From an uncultured eubacterium 1-6 (lineage in GTDB: Bacteria; Bacillota; Clostridia; Lachnospirales; Lachnospiraceae), in the NCBI GenBank assembly GCA_903789595.1, contig CAIFEZ010000002.1, positions 69,109 to 133,108 on the forward strand: a stretch of DNA of 64,000 nt. The letters are read 5' to 3'. A program made the position numbers and the translations under genes. Shown piece by piece: positions 24,740 through 34,041 of the stretch (its first letter is position 1; each line of letters begins with the position of its first letter). The notes beneath the pieces are model-generated. The model made no database searches and had not been told where the DNA came from. It saw only the letters and a program-made list of their open reading frames with translations.

Positions 24740-26362
24740 TCAGGCGAGAAACGGCGGTCTGACAGAGGCAAGCAGGTTCACCAGTTTTTTATCATTCTCC
24801 AGAACCATCTCCGGTTTTTCATCCAGGAATGCAAGGTGATGTTTCCTGGTTGTAAAAGGCTTCCAGGCAAATCTGTCCGTGGATGGATTCCCGCTCTGCA
24901 TAAATGCCGTCCATGCCCCGCTTACCAGATCCTGCACGTCCTCCAGATAATCGCCGGTACACTGTACGGGCTCCATTTCCGCATTGCGGAAAACAAAGGG
25001 AATTTCACCGCAGTGCCAGAGCGCAAGTCCACCCATATACGGAACAATCAGATTCATCTGATAACAATACACCGGAGCATCCGTCCACGCAGCCCTGGAG
25101 CTCGACATCAGATAGGCCTGTCTCTTGAATTTTGTATCTGCACTCATTGCATAGAGAATATCCTTGCCCGGATAAATTCTGTGAAATTCCTTTACAATTT
25201 CATCCGTCTTGCTTCCCAGGTTCTGCCGAAGAATATCCATCTTCTCTTCTTCCGAATATGAATCCTTATCACCCAGATCATGCATAAATGTAAATTCTCC
25301 AAGGGTGGTCCCGATAATCATCGGAATATTCCGGGTTTCCTCACGAAATCCCGCTTCGAAATATCTCCCGATATATCTGCCGTCCACCGGAGACGGCTCC
25401 AGCATCATCATACCGGTCGGCATATGGAGGGATTTTGCCGCTTCTGTTGCGGCATCAGCAAGCAGGTGATAGGGGACGGTTTTAATTTCGTCGATCGAGT
25501 CTTTGTTCAGATTCAGCATCTCCACGGTTTTCTCCCCAAGCCGCTGCCATTTTCTCTTCTCTTCCAGAAGTTCCTCATTGTGTATGGAATTGTCTGGATC
25601 TGCCGTCTTTGCCTCGCCTTCAGTCATCTCTCGACCATTTCCGTTGCCCAGAGCTCCGCTTTCGATGATCACTTTTCCGTACAGTCCGTCTGCCTCCGGC
25701 ATCTGAAGAAGAGCCGCCGCCTTTCCTCCTCCGCCGGACTGTCCGGCAACCGTGACGTTATCCGGGTCTCCGCCGAACGCCGCGATATTCTCCCTGACCC
25801 ACCGAAGAGCAGTTACAATATCTTCCATTCCCAGAATTCCCGCAGACGCATATTTTTTTCCAAAGGAGGATAAATCAAGAAACCCAAGAACATTCAGGCG
25901 ATGATTCAGATTGACGACCACCACATCAGAGGAGGCTGCCAGATTATGTCCGTTGTATGCAGGAATCTCTATAGATGATCCGGCACAAAATCCCCCTCCG
26001 TGCAGCCATACAAGAACCGGCCGATTCGCCGGTTCATTGATATGCCTGGTCCACACATTCAAATACTGGCAGTTTTCACTCATCGGCCAGTATACGTGCG
26101 GCATTTCAAATGAATTCTCAGGTGCGCCATTCGGGTCGCCCTCTACATGTGGGTCCTCCGGAAGCAGTGGGCAGATATAGCCATAGGCTTTCGCATCCTT
26201 CACGCCCTCCCATGCAGGAACCGGCCGGGGCATCTCAAATCTTCCGGCAATTGCATACCGTATACCGTAAAAGTGATAGACATCGTTATCAAGAAAACCA
26301 TGCAGCTTTCCAGACGGCGTATCGACAATCGGAAAATCAGGTGTCCGAACTACTTTTCTCAT
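24740..26362 (-). CDS. Type B carboxylesterase
   Basis: 540 residues, the usual size. The oxyanion loop is WLHGGGFCAGSS. The nucleophile Ser lies in VAGQSGGGGK, the acidic residue probably in IGTTLGEFTF, and the His in ALWHCGEIPFVF. No signal peptide is seen, so it likely acts in the cytoplasm on esters that have been taken up. In this island it could deacylate acylated glycosides or phenolic esters (inference). The start has AGGGAGA upstream. A single GGTCAAAATAGA element lies about 95 bases before the start on the coding strand. Confidence 0.88.
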   Translation of the reverse strand: MRKVVRTPDFPIVDTPSGKLHGFLDNDVYHFYGIRYAIAGRFEMPRPVPAWEGVKDAKAYGYICPLLPEDPHVEGDPNGAPENSFEMPHVYWPMSENCQYLNVWTRHINEPANRPVLVWLHGGGFCAGSSIEIPAYNGHNLAASSDVVVVNLNHRLNVLGFLDLSSFGKKYASAGILGMEDIVTALRWVRENIAAFGGDPDNVTVAGQSGGGGKAAALLQMPEADGLYGKVIIESGALGNGNGREMTEGEAKTADPDNSIHNEELLEEKRKWQRLGEKTVEMLNLNKDSIDEIKTVPYHLLADAATEAAKSLHMPTGMMMLEPSPVDGRYIGRYFEAGFREETRNIPMIIGTTLGEFTFMHDLGDKDSYSEEEKMDILRQNLGSKTDEIVKEFHRIYPGKDILYAMSADTKFKRQAYLMSSSRAAWTDAPVYCYQMNLIVPYMGGLALWHCGEIPFVFRNAEMEPVQCTGDYLEDVQDLVSGAWTAFMQSGNPSTDRFAWKPFTTRKHHLAFLDEKPEMVLENDKKLVNLLASVRPPFLA

Positions 26363-26457
26363 TTCAATTTTCTCCCTTCTAAAAATGCCATTATTCTTTA
26401 TTCTATCCTATGGTTTCCGGAAGAAATATACTGGGATCTTCGAAAATACAGTTCTAT

Positions 26458-26464
26458 TTTGACC
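26458..26464. promoter_or_regulatory. Half-site of the TTTGACC/GGTCAAA element upstream of the carboxylesterase
   Basis: TTTGACC here extends to GGTCAAAATAGA on the minus strand, the same 12 bases as at 22109-22120 before the thiolase operon. The expected partner about 25 bases away is degenerate. The rest of the 345-base gap contains a hairpin at 26566. Confidence 0.35.
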
Positions 26465-26565
26465 CATCATACAGGGACACAAATAGGACAGGAAGTATAA
26501 GCGTGCTAGGATCATGACAACGAGTTCGATTTTAGCAGTTTGTTTATGTATAATCAGAATGAAAC

Positions 26566-26614
26566 AGGCTGTTCAGACCGTTTCCGCTAATAAGTGGGCA
26601 TGTCTGAACAGCCT
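26566..26614. terminator. Hairpin at the end of the flavodoxin-ferredoxin gene
   Basis: Perfect 13-base inverted repeat AGGCTGTTCAGAC / GTCTGAACAGCCT with a 23-base loop, in a region without genes. The T-rich side is on the plus strand, so it may also belong to an unlisted small transcript. Confidence 0.5.
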
Positions 26615-26707
26615 TATTATTTTCCGTCCCTTTTTCCGCATCATACTTACAGATCTAATCCTGGCATTATTTCAACTTATCCATAATCTCCGACACCATT
26701 AATCTCT

Positions 26708-27676
26708 TTAAATCTCCTCATCGGTCAGCGGCCTGGGGACCTTCAAGTAAGGCCGCTTCGGATGCCAGATAATGTACGGATGATCGTAGCCGACGTCTTC
26801 TGCTTTGATATGACGGCGAAACAGTCCTTCCTTTTCATCCCGGTCGAGCATCTTTTCAAAATTCAGATGACGTACCCCAAGCTCTCTCTCTACCTGTTTC
26901 TCCATCGGAGGATCGGTGTATATGGCTCCGAAGGGACAGATCATATAGCAATAGGAACATTCATGGCAGTCATCACACATACTGCCCCGATTTCCGAAAA
27001 CCTGAGGATCCTTAGACAGATCAATATATCCCATGGTACAATTATCCATGCAGACATGACACTCAGGATAGTGACATTTCTCCGGATCCCGGTGAAAATT
27101 GCCCTGGGGATTGTCCGGATTGGAAAACATAGTACTCGCAAGCAGAGCCTGTTCCACTACCTTATCGTTAATCTCAGGGTCCGGATAGCAAAGCTCCTCC
27201 TTACCCGCCGCAATCTTAGGACTGTTTTCCGCCATTTCCCGGCCGAAATCACGCGCCTCTTCCAGATCCTGTGCATCGGGGTGACCGACGGTATAGTATG
27301 GTTTCGGCATTCCCGGCATCGCCACATCGCCATACCAGCTCCGGTATCCGATGACCCGTGCGTTTTTGCTCTTGATCACAGCATTTACCACCGGGAAATA
27401 GAGATGCGGCAGCGTGCCATGTGTGTTGAACACAAACCAGTGCCGTCCCTTCTGATCCGGCATATCATCGATAAATTTATGCATGTTAGGGGTGTCCGCC
27501 TTCCATGTCGGGCTACCGATTCCGATCAGATCGTATTTCTCCAGCATGTCATACGTGGCATCCTTCAGCTGACATACGTGAAAATCTGCTCCGGTACTTT
27601 TTACACCTTTTGCGATCTGCTTTGCCACTTCCCGTGTATTGCCGGACTGGCTGTAATAAATGATTAATACACGCAT
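26708..27676 (-). CDS. Flavodoxin domain fused to two 4Fe-4S ferredoxin motifs
   Basis: 322 residues. The N-terminal flavodoxin fold has the phosphate loop YYSQSGNTREVAKQI and GIGSPTWKADTPN. The C-terminal half carries CHYPECHVCMDNC and CDDCHECSYCYMICP, two clusters of the bacterial ferredoxin type with an irregular first motif. Such proteins pass electrons between a flavin and iron-sulfur partners in anaerobes. It follows the Gfo/Idh/MocA dehydrogenase with 133 bases between, including a hairpin. It may serve as an electron partner for sugar oxidation or aglycone reduction (inference). The start has AAGGAG upstream. Confidence 0.82.
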   Translation of the reverse strand: MRVLIIYYSQSGNTREVAKQIAKGVKSTGADFHVCQLKDATYDMLEKYDLIGIGSPTWKADTPNMHKFIDDMPDQKGRHWFVFNTHGTLPHLYFPVVNAVIKSKNARVIGYRSWYGDVAMPGMPKPYYTVGHPDAQDLEEARDFGREMAENSPKIAAGKEELCYPDPEINDKVVEQALLASTMFSNPDNPQGNFHRDPEKCHYPECHVCMDNCTMGYIDLSKDPQVFGNRGSMCDDCHECSYCYMICPFGAIYTDPPMEKQVERELGVRHLNFEKMLDRDEKEGLFRRHIKAEDVGYDHPYIIWHPKRPYLKVPRPLTDEEI

Positions 27677-27747
27677 TTCAATACTCCTTTGCAGGTCCTA
27701 AAACTTATATACCCTTTATGTTATTGTTTTTGGCATCATCGTTTTCT

Positions 27748-27803
27748 ATACACAAATCAGCGCCGCACGCCTCAAAGGTGTGCAGCGCCGATTTGTATAA
27801 AAA
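27748..27803 (-). terminator. Hairpin after the Gfo/Idh/MocA gene
   Basis: Long imperfect inverted repeat (ACAAATC-GCGC-GCAC / GTGC-GCGC-GATTTGT). It lies just after the dehydrogenase stop and may reduce or end transcription before the flavodoxin-ferredoxin gene. Confidence 0.6.
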
Positions 27804-27809
27804 GCCAAA

Positions 27810-29090
27810 TCAATCTGCCTTGTAATCATCAAAATCATACTTGATGGTTCCGAATGGCGTCTCCTGCTCACGAAGAGCAATGGACTTGGAGAGTGCCTTG
27901 ATCTCATCCGCCGTTACACTGCGGCCCAGATTTCCGGAAAGGACACATCCCTCGGAAAGGAACGCTGTCTTCATGGCAATATACGGAGAATCTACACGCG
28001 TCTCATCGGTCAGGTCTCCCCACAGATAGGAGTACCACTGAAGCTGATTGTCGTTGTACATCGCCATCTCCGGATGCATCAGAAGCTCCTGCTGGCCGGT
28101 GATGTCTCCGATCGCGCAGTCAAGCTTGTTGTCAAAGAGCTGTCCTTCCTCATTGACACCAAACCACTCAAGTCTTGGTTTCTGCAGAATTCCTCCGCCT
28201 ACGATCTGTCCGCCTTCCGGTACTGCCATCGGGCCGCCGGTCTGATCCACATCGGTAAACTTCAGACCTCCGTTTGATCCGGCAATGAAGGAGGTGCCGA
28301 TTTCATCCATGTGAATCGCCCAGTCCTCATAAATGTCCATGGAGAGACCGCCCTTGAAGCGGGCAATCGCAACGCTGAGATCCTCTACCGGAGCGGTACG
28401 TCCGACCGCCTTGTCGATTGCCGGATCGGTCCAATAATCACTGGTGGTAACACCATATACACTCTCCAGTTCCGGCATGCCCAGAACATAGAGCATCTGT
28501 GCCAGATGATAGATTCCCAGATCGAACAGCGGGCCATGAACACCGACATCCGGTGTAATGAAGTCATGGCTGAAGAACGGCATATCATATCCCGGACGGC
28601 CCTGGCGTCTGTGTCCAACGCTTCTCGCATGATAAACCTTGCCGAGCTTTCCTTCCGCAATCATCTTCTTCGCGATTCTTGTCTGCGGATTATAAATAGA
28701 GCTGATCTGGACTGCCAGCTTCTGACCGTACTTTTTCTGTGCATCATAAAGGATCTTGGCGTCTGCATAGCTCGCTGCCATCGGCTTCTCCGAATAGCAC
28801 GGATAACCCGCTGCCATAACTGCTGTAGCTACAGAGGTGTGCAGATTATTGTGCACGCATACCTCTACTTCATCAATATCGTCTCTCTTCAGCATCTCAC
28901 GGAAATCCGCATACAGGTCTTTTTCCGCGATGCCGTATTTTTCACCGAACGCCTTCAGACGTTCCGGGACAATCTCGGCAGCGGCTACAACCTTGAGGTC
29001 ATATCCGCGTTTTTTCAGATTCTCGATTACAGTCATATGTCTGTGCGAAATCATGCCGCATCCGATAATGGCAATTCTCATCTGTTTCAT
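27810..29090 (-). CDS. Gfo/Idh/MocA-family sugar dehydrogenase
   Basis: 426 residues, longer than the usual 330-390. NAD-binding GCGMISHRHM at the N-terminus, the family EKP motif (CYSEKPMAAS) and a catalytic-type His in FDLGIYHLAQ are present. Members oxidise or reduce hydroxyls of sugars and glycosides; the DgpA-type enzymes oxidise C3 of the sugar on C-glycosides before cleavage. It follows the TIM-barrel protein at 29218 and the GH35-like gene in one direction, typical of 3-keto-glycoside pathways. Substrate is inferred from context only. Confidence 0.87.
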   Translation of the reverse strand: MKQMRIAIIGCGMISHRHMTVIENLKKRGYDLKVVAAAEIVPERLKAFGEKYGIAEKDLYADFREMLKRDDIDEVEVCVHNNLHTSVATAVMAAGYPCYSEKPMAASYADAKILYDAQKKYGQKLAVQISSIYNPQTRIAKKMIAEGKLGKVYHARSVGHRRQGRPGYDMPFFSHDFITPDVGVHGPLFDLGIYHLAQMLYVLGMPELESVYGVTTSDYWTDPAIDKAVGRTAPVEDLSVAIARFKGGLSMDIYEDWAIHMDEIGTSFIAGSNGGLKFTDVDQTGGPMAVPEGGQIVGGGILQKPRLEWFGVNEEGQLFDNKLDCAIGDITGQQELLMHPEMAMYNDNQLQWYSYLWGDLTDETRVDSPYIAMKTAFLSEGCVLSGNLGRSVTADEIKALSKSIALREQETPFGTIKYDFDDYKAD

Positions 29091-29217
29091 TAGATTTGTT
29101 CTCCTTATGATTGGTTAATATTTCATCTGTTATTGTGTACAGCTCTGTTTGCCGTCTCTGCAGGATATTCTCACCGGCTGATCACGAAACCTAAATTGCG
29201 GTTCGTATCTGATCTGA

Positions 29218-30060
29218 TTACCATCCAAGAATTTTCAGATACTCACGGCTTCTTCTTGCGGCCTCCAGCGGATCCAGGCTGTAATGCTCATCCTGTTCAA
29301 CCACAACCCATTTTGCGCCAATCTCCGTGCATGTATCCAGAATCGGCTCCCAGATCTGCATGCCGAATCCGACCGGACGGAATTCAAAGATACCGTCATC
29401 GCCTTCTTCTTCCTTCACAGTCGTTCCGATCAGCTTGTACATATTCTTCGGATTTCCTTCCTTAATGAAATCCTTCAGATGAACAACTTCACAGCGAGCG
29501 CCGTATTTCTTCAGATACTCTACCGGTTTCTGTCCGGCCACCTTGATCCAGCACAGATCCGGCTCCACTTTCAGAAGATCCTCGGGAATCTGTGTATAAA
29601 TATCATCAAAGCAGAAGCTTCCATCCGGCATCGTAACGAACTCAAAGTCATGATTGTGATATTCCAGTTTGATACCATTCTCCTTGAAGATCCTGCCGAT
29701 GCGGGTCATCTCCTCGATGACTTTCTTGTAACCTTCCGCGCTTACATTCGGTCTGTACTCCTCCGGCAGATACGGAACCGCGATATATTTCACACCGATC
29801 TTCTTATAGGTGTCTGCAATTCCCTGCGGATCTGCCATCATATCCACCAGCGGCACGTGTGCACTGATCGGATTCAGGCCGATTCTGTCCAGTGTCTCCT
29901 TAATATACTCCGGCTCAAGCCCGTAAAGCCCCGCAAGCTCTACACCGTCATAGCCCATATCCTTTATGGACTGCATCACTTCCGGAAATCTGTCCGGTGT
30001 CTTCTCAAGAAGATCCCGTAAGCCATATACCTGAATGCCAACCGGTAATTTATTGCTCAT
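29218..30060 (-). CDS. TIM-barrel sugar phosphate isomerase/epimerase-like protein
   Basis: About 280 residues. The metal-site residues of this AP-endonuclease-2-like family are visible: Glu in EYHNHDFEF, Asp in EPDLCWIKV, His in EVVHLKDF and Glu in VVVEQDEHY. Homologues beside Gfo/Idh/MocA enzymes act on 3-keto sugars as isomerases, hydratases or lyases. ATG at 30060 was preferred over the longer frame to 30222 because GGGAGGAAAG stands before it. It is co-directional with the dehydrogenase 127 bases downstream. An inverted TTTGACT/GGTCAAA pair lies about 146 bases upstream. Confidence 0.83.
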   Translation of the reverse strand: MSNKLPVGIQVYGLRDLLEKTPDRFPEVMQSIKDMGYDGVELAGLYGLEPEYIKETLDRIGLNPISAHVPLVDMMADPQGIADTYKKIGVKYIAVPYLPEEYRPNVSAEGYKKVIEEMTRIGRIFKENGIKLEYHNHDFEFVTMPDGSFCFDDIYTQIPEDLLKVEPDLCWIKVAGQKPVEYLKKYGARCEVVHLKDFIKEGNPKNMYKLIGTTVKEEEGDDGIFEFRPVGFGMQIWEPILDTCTEIGAKWVVVEQDEHYSLDPLEAARRSREYLKILGW

Positions 30061-30205
30061 TTCACTTTCCTCCCTTGTTTTCTCATATCGAAGTTCCGGA
30101 ACGCCTGCCATCGCGCTGATATCGTTCCTACTCCCATGATTTCTTATAATGTAACGCTTTCCCGTTTGAACAACTATTTGATTTTTACCTTCCTTTTGTT
30201 CTCGT

Positions 30206-30244
30206 TTTGACTTCCGGATCACAATTCAGACGATGCAGGTCAAA
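30206..30244. promoter_or_regulatory. Inverted TTTGACT-N25-GGTCAAA element, copy C
   Basis: Same spacing as at 22111-22149, with one changed base in the near half. It is followed at 30251-30272 by a separate palindrome TTACTGT-N8-ACAGTAA. Both lie in the 292-base gap before the isomerase-like gene at 30060. Confidence 0.5.
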
Positions 30245-30352
30245 ATAAAGTTACTGTTTGTTGCTACAGTAAAGAATACGGAACAATGCAAAGTCGTTTG
30301 CTTCAGGCTTTGCCGGGATCATGACGCATATGTCATGATTTACTTTCAATGA

Positions 30353-31894
30353 TCAATAGCGGTATAGCACAACGCGATATGTCTCTGGAATCCTGCCAAA
30401 TCGAACGGACATCTTTTCATCACCATTCAGCACCCTTTTTCTCTCAAAATGCCCGTCAATGATATTCCCTTCTTCCAGTCTGAGTATCTCCGTCTTCTCT
30501 GCATCATCAGGCTTAGATAAAAAGCTGATCCTGCACATGGTCCCTGTCAACAAAAATTCATTTTCAGAAAGCTCCATTATGATCCCCGCACCGAGAGGAT
30601 TTCCGCCGGACCTCGGTTCGTACGCTACCTGCATATTGTACCGTGAAAACCGCACAAAGGTTCCAAAATCATTTTCGCCGTGTCTTACAAAGCTGTTCAG
30701 ATGAACAGTCCCACGAAGCTGCAGAAGCAATGGCTCCATTTCTTTCAGTATTTTGTATGTTTCTGAGAGAATTTCTGCACTTCCTTCAATTTCAAACGCA
30801 GTCGGATCAATATTCAGCGCCCGCATCACTTCCAGAGGCGGGCGATCCACTGCATTTGGATCCTTTGTCAATTCTTCAATCCCAAACGGTGAATATCCGA
30901 TCGCATATTTGGATCCAAAAGCATACATACAGTAAGAAGCTGTCACAGCATCTTTCCGAATCTCCGGGACAAACAGTGGATTTTTCTCTGTCTGATACGC
31001 ATCCATGATATCCGCACAATAGGGGACGTAGATATCCGGCGCAAACAGATCCAGCCCAGGCGCAGCAGTTTTCCAGATCTGCTGCATAGAAATTACCGGT
31101 CCTCCCGATGGATAAGACCCCGGATACCAGGGATACTGCTTCAGCCAGGCATTCGCATAGCAGGGAAGCGGATAGATTTCTTTACCGGAAGACGCAATCT
31201 CGCCTACTGTCCTTCCAAAACTCCAGGCCATAAAAGCCTCTTCAGCCCCCTCTTCGAACACCTCTCTCCAAGTTCCTTTTTTCCCCGTCACATCAGAAAG
31301 CTCCGACGGTATCTGTTTTTCAAAAGCCTCATTTGCCGCCGCGCAATAATCCCGGGCATCCCCAAGGATTCCCACTTCATTTTCCACCTGCATCATGACA
31401 ACCGTATTTTTTTCTTCATCGATGCTGCGAAGATACTTCATCAGAGCCCGAAAACAGCTGCGGTCTTTTTCTATCGCTTCCTTGCAAAAAGGAGAAACCA
31501 CGGGAATTTTCTCACCAGATTTCTTTTCTACACGAAAATACTTTTGCGTATCCTTCTTCATCCAACCGGGTATGTACATGGACTCCGCATTTTTCCAAAG
31601 TCCAAACCAAAGCAATACCAGATGCATGTGATGCGCTCTTGCCTGATTGATAAGTCCTCCCACCGACGAAAAATCATAAACACCCTCCTTCTCCTCGAGC
31701 AGCTCCCAATAAACAGGCGCCAGAATTGTATTCATATGCAAGCCTTCTACGGCAGGCCACACCTCCCGCTCCATATACTCACTGTCACTGGCGGAAGAAT
31801 TGTGAATCTCTCCTCCATAAATAAAAAACGGCCGGTTCTTCACGTACAGTGTAAGAATACCTTTCTCATCTCTTCTGATTATAGGTGTTGTCAT
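30353..31894 (-). CDS. GH35/beta-galactosidase-like glycosidase
   Basis: 513 residues. The TIM barrel begins with PFFIYGGEIHNSSASD and NTILAPVYWELLEEKEG, as in GH35 proteins of the short DUF5597 type. The likely acid/base Glu is in MQVENEVG and the nucleophile Glu in LFVPEIRKD. No signal peptide, so it probably acts on imported oligosaccharides or glycosides; a galactoside or similar is possible but not certain. The start follows AGGAGAAGGG. It is the first gene of a run that continues with the TIM-barrel protein and a dehydrogenase, though a 292-base gap suggests an additional promoter. Confidence 0.78.
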   Translation of the reverse strand: MTTPIIRRDEKGILTLYVKNRPFFIYGGEIHNSSASDSEYMEREVWPAVEGLHMNTILAPVYWELLEEKEGVYDFSSVGGLINQARAHHMHLVLLWFGLWKNAESMYIPGWMKKDTQKYFRVEKKSGEKIPVVSPFCKEAIEKDRSCFRALMKYLRSIDEEKNTVVMMQVENEVGILGDARDYCAAANEAFEKQIPSELSDVTGKKGTWREVFEEGAEEAFMAWSFGRTVGEIASSGKEIYPLPCYANAWLKQYPWYPGSYPSGGPVISMQQIWKTAAPGLDLFAPDIYVPYCADIMDAYQTEKNPLFVPEIRKDAVTASYCMYAFGSKYAIGYSPFGIEELTKDPNAVDRPPLEVMRALNIDPTAFEIEGSAEILSETYKILKEMEPLLLQLRGTVHLNSFVRHGENDFGTFVRFSRYNMQVAYEPRSGGNPLGAGIIMELSENEFLLTGTMCRISFLSKPDDAEKTEILRLEEGNIIDGHFERKRVLNGDEKMSVRFGRIPETYRVVLYRY

Positions 31895-32110
31895 GGTCCC
31901 TTCTCCTTTCTCTTCCGGACGCTGCTAAAACGGATATCTCTGGAATGCAGCTGCCCTTAACCACTGTTTTGCATCAAATACGATCTCACAGAAATACCTT
32001 ATAAAGAAATTATAAGAATCTCCTTTTCTTCTCTCAATCTTAACATTATAATATTTCTATCATTATATTAATCTCCTGAAAAATAGTAGATATATAGGAA
32101 AGGGGCCAAT

Positions 32111-32959
32111 ATGTTTTTTTCAATAGGTTATACCCGTTACGAAACAGACCACATCCCGCTGCGCCTTCTAATTCTCGGTATTGACTACCTGCAGGAACCC
32201 GTAAGCCGCCCCTACGGTATTCCAATCTGGCAATGTTTTCAGGTATCAGAGGGTACCGCTATCCTTAAAATTTCCGACAAACAATACCAGATCAATAAGG
32301 GCGACGGTTTCATCATCCCCTCCCACATTCCCCATGAATATCATGCACAAAGCGATCTTCTCCGTATGAATCTTATCGGATTTGATGGAAACTGTCTCAC
32401 CGTGCTGGCGCAGGATTTAGGCATTTCAAACCCGGGTGCCTACCACTTTGCGGAATCTTCTTTCTTTTTGCACACGACAGCCAAGTTTGAAAAGCTCCTG
32501 TGCACGGGCTCTCCCGACCTGCAGCATGTGGGATTGAACCAAAAACTCATCGCTTCCAAACAGCTTTATTCGTTTCTGCTAGATCTATCAGAAAACATTT
32601 CTCTCCTCAAAGCCTCTGCTCCTGAGGGAAGCCACCCGATATCCCAGCAGATCGCCGTCTATCTGGAGGATCATTACAATGAAGATATATCTCTCGAACA
32701 ACTGTCTGCTTCTCTCGGCTATTCCAGGGAATACATCTGCAGCATATTCCGGCGTGATATGAAGAAAACGATAATCACCCATCTGACTGAAATCCGGATC
32801 GCCCATGCCAGAGTAGAGCTTCTTTCCAATTCGGACAAAAAAATAGCCGAAATAGCTTCAGACTGTGGCTTTGCCAGTCCAAGCTATTTCGGCCGGAAGT
32901 TCAAGGAATATAACCATATAACCCCGGAGCAATATCGGATACGCAAAATGATCCGATAA
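32111..32959 (+). CDS. AraC-family transcriptional regulator
   Basis: 282 residues. A cupin sensor domain (about 20-130, IPIWQCFQVSEGTAILKI and FIIPSHIPHEYHA) precedes a C-terminal double helix-turn-helix (about 180-280, with ISLEQLSASLGYSREYICSIF and KIAEIASDCGFASPSYFGRKF). Typical regulator of sugar uptake genes. It lies between the GH35-like gene (divergent) and the ABC/deglycosidase operon (convergent, 29 bases apart) and probably controls one or both (inference). The start has AGGAAAGG upstream. Confidence 0.87.
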   Translation: MFFSIGYTRYETDHIPLRLLILGIDYLQEPVSRPYGIPIWQCFQVSEGTAILKISDKQYQINKGDGFIIPSHIPHEYHAQSDLLRMNLIGFDGNCLTVLAQDLGISNPGAYHFAESSFFLHTTAKFEKLLCTGSPDLQHVGLNQKLIASKQLYSFLLDLSENISLLKASAPEGSHPISQQIAVYLEDHYNEDISLEQLSASLGYSREYICSIFRRDMKKTIITHLTEIRIAHARVELLSNSDKKIAEIASDCGFASPSYFGRKFKEYNHITPEQYRIRKMIR

Positions 32960-32988
32960 GAACCAGATAGTAATCTAAATCGGTTTCT

Positions 32989-34041
32989 TTACTCTCCAGA
33001 GAGTCTCCTCAGCATCTCATGATGCCTTCTTACCTGTTCCACCTCGTCTACCAGGTGTTCTACGCCCCGATCCTGCTGGTCTCTCTGACCCTCAAACTCA
33101 GAATCGATATAGCCGTCATACCCATACTGGCGAAGATATTTCATCGGCGTCTCATAGTCGATGCATTTGTCCTCATAATGGCCGGGCTGCCCGGGGATCT
33201 CTGTCATGTTGTAGAACTTACCGTGGATGCTAATTATGTGCGGAATGATGTCAATGATATCCTCTGGCTTCGCGCTTGACTCATGCGTGGCCATTCGTTC
33301 CACATCACTTCCCGGAATCCCGTGGCCCGGGAATTTCTCGTCTACCAGCGTGAGAATCTCGTCATGGGAATAGTTTGCGGCATTTTCCAGGATCCAGTCC
33401 ACAGCATCCGGATTCTTTGCATGACGTTTCACATAATCGATCGCAACTTCAGAGGGCCGATACTGGAAAATACCGAAATCAGGAACCAACCCGATATGGT
33501 CGGTGTGTGTCCGCTCCTTTAATTCCAGAAGCTCATCTACCATGCGGAAATTCACGACAGCAGCCATCCCCTTTTGTGCTTTGATTTGACCACCCGGCTT
33601 AATCGGCCACGGTGCATGGATTTCCTTACCGATCCTGACATCATATTTCTCCGCGGTTGGAATACACATCTCAATGACATCGGTCGGTACAAGTACAAGG
33701 GTCCTCACGTTCCGGAATCCAAGCTTGTGCGCCAGCATGATATCCTGCTTCAGATGCTCCGCTGCTTCTTCATGCGTCATGACATGATCTCTGAACTGAT
33801 GAACGTCCATGTAAACATCCATGGTTACCGCTTTCATGCGATATCTGGCCATATAGCTGTGCCAGTCATAGATAAATTCCTCTGATGGGAAGGGATAATG
33901 AGGGATGGCAGCTTCATCAATGATTTCGATACCGTCTGTCCCGAGTCCTTCTCTTACTTCACGGATCTGTCCCTTCAGATCCAGCTTTTTAAAGAACTGG
34001 GACTGCTGATAGCTGTATAAGGAAACGCCTCTCTTAATCAT
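32989..34041 (-). CDS. C-glycoside deglycosidase alpha-subunit-like TIM-barrel protein
   Basis: 350 residues. The sugar isomerase-like barrel keeps the divalent metal residues Glu140, Asp188, His273 and Glu315, with His142 just after the first Glu (KEIHAPW), a position shared with the paralogues at 54212 and 55654. In known C-C-cleaving enzymes (DgpBC, DfgAB, CarBC) such a subunit with a small beta subunit removes a 3-oxo-glucose from its aglycone. Its start overlaps the beta-like stop by four bases (ATGA), strong support for a heteromeric enzyme. It is longer than the 54-56 kb copies, so its substrate may differ. It ends the ABC transporter operon. Confidence 0.8.
   Translation of the reverse strand: MIKRGVSLYSYQQSQFFKKLDLKGQIREVREGLGTDGIEIIDEAAIPHYPFPSEEFIYDWHSYMARYRMKAVTMDVYMDVHQFRDHVMTHEEAAEHLKQDIMLAHKLGFRNVRTLVLVPTDVIEMCIPTAEKYDVRIGKEIHAPWPIKPGGQIKAQKGMAAVVNFRMVDELLELKERTHTDHIGLVPDFGIFQYRPSEVAIDYVKRHAKNPDAVDWILENAANYSHDEILTLVDEKFPGHGIPGSDVERMATHESSAKPEDIIDIIPHIISIHGKFYNMTEIPGQPGHYEDKCIDYETPMKYLRQYGYDGYIDSEFEGQRDQQDRGVEHLVDEVEQVRRHHEMLRRLSGE

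Noticed and set aside
26514-26702. 62-codon plus-strand frame in the carboxylesterase/flavodoxin gap
   Set aside because: Runs across a perfect hairpin; no binding site and no homology-like pattern.
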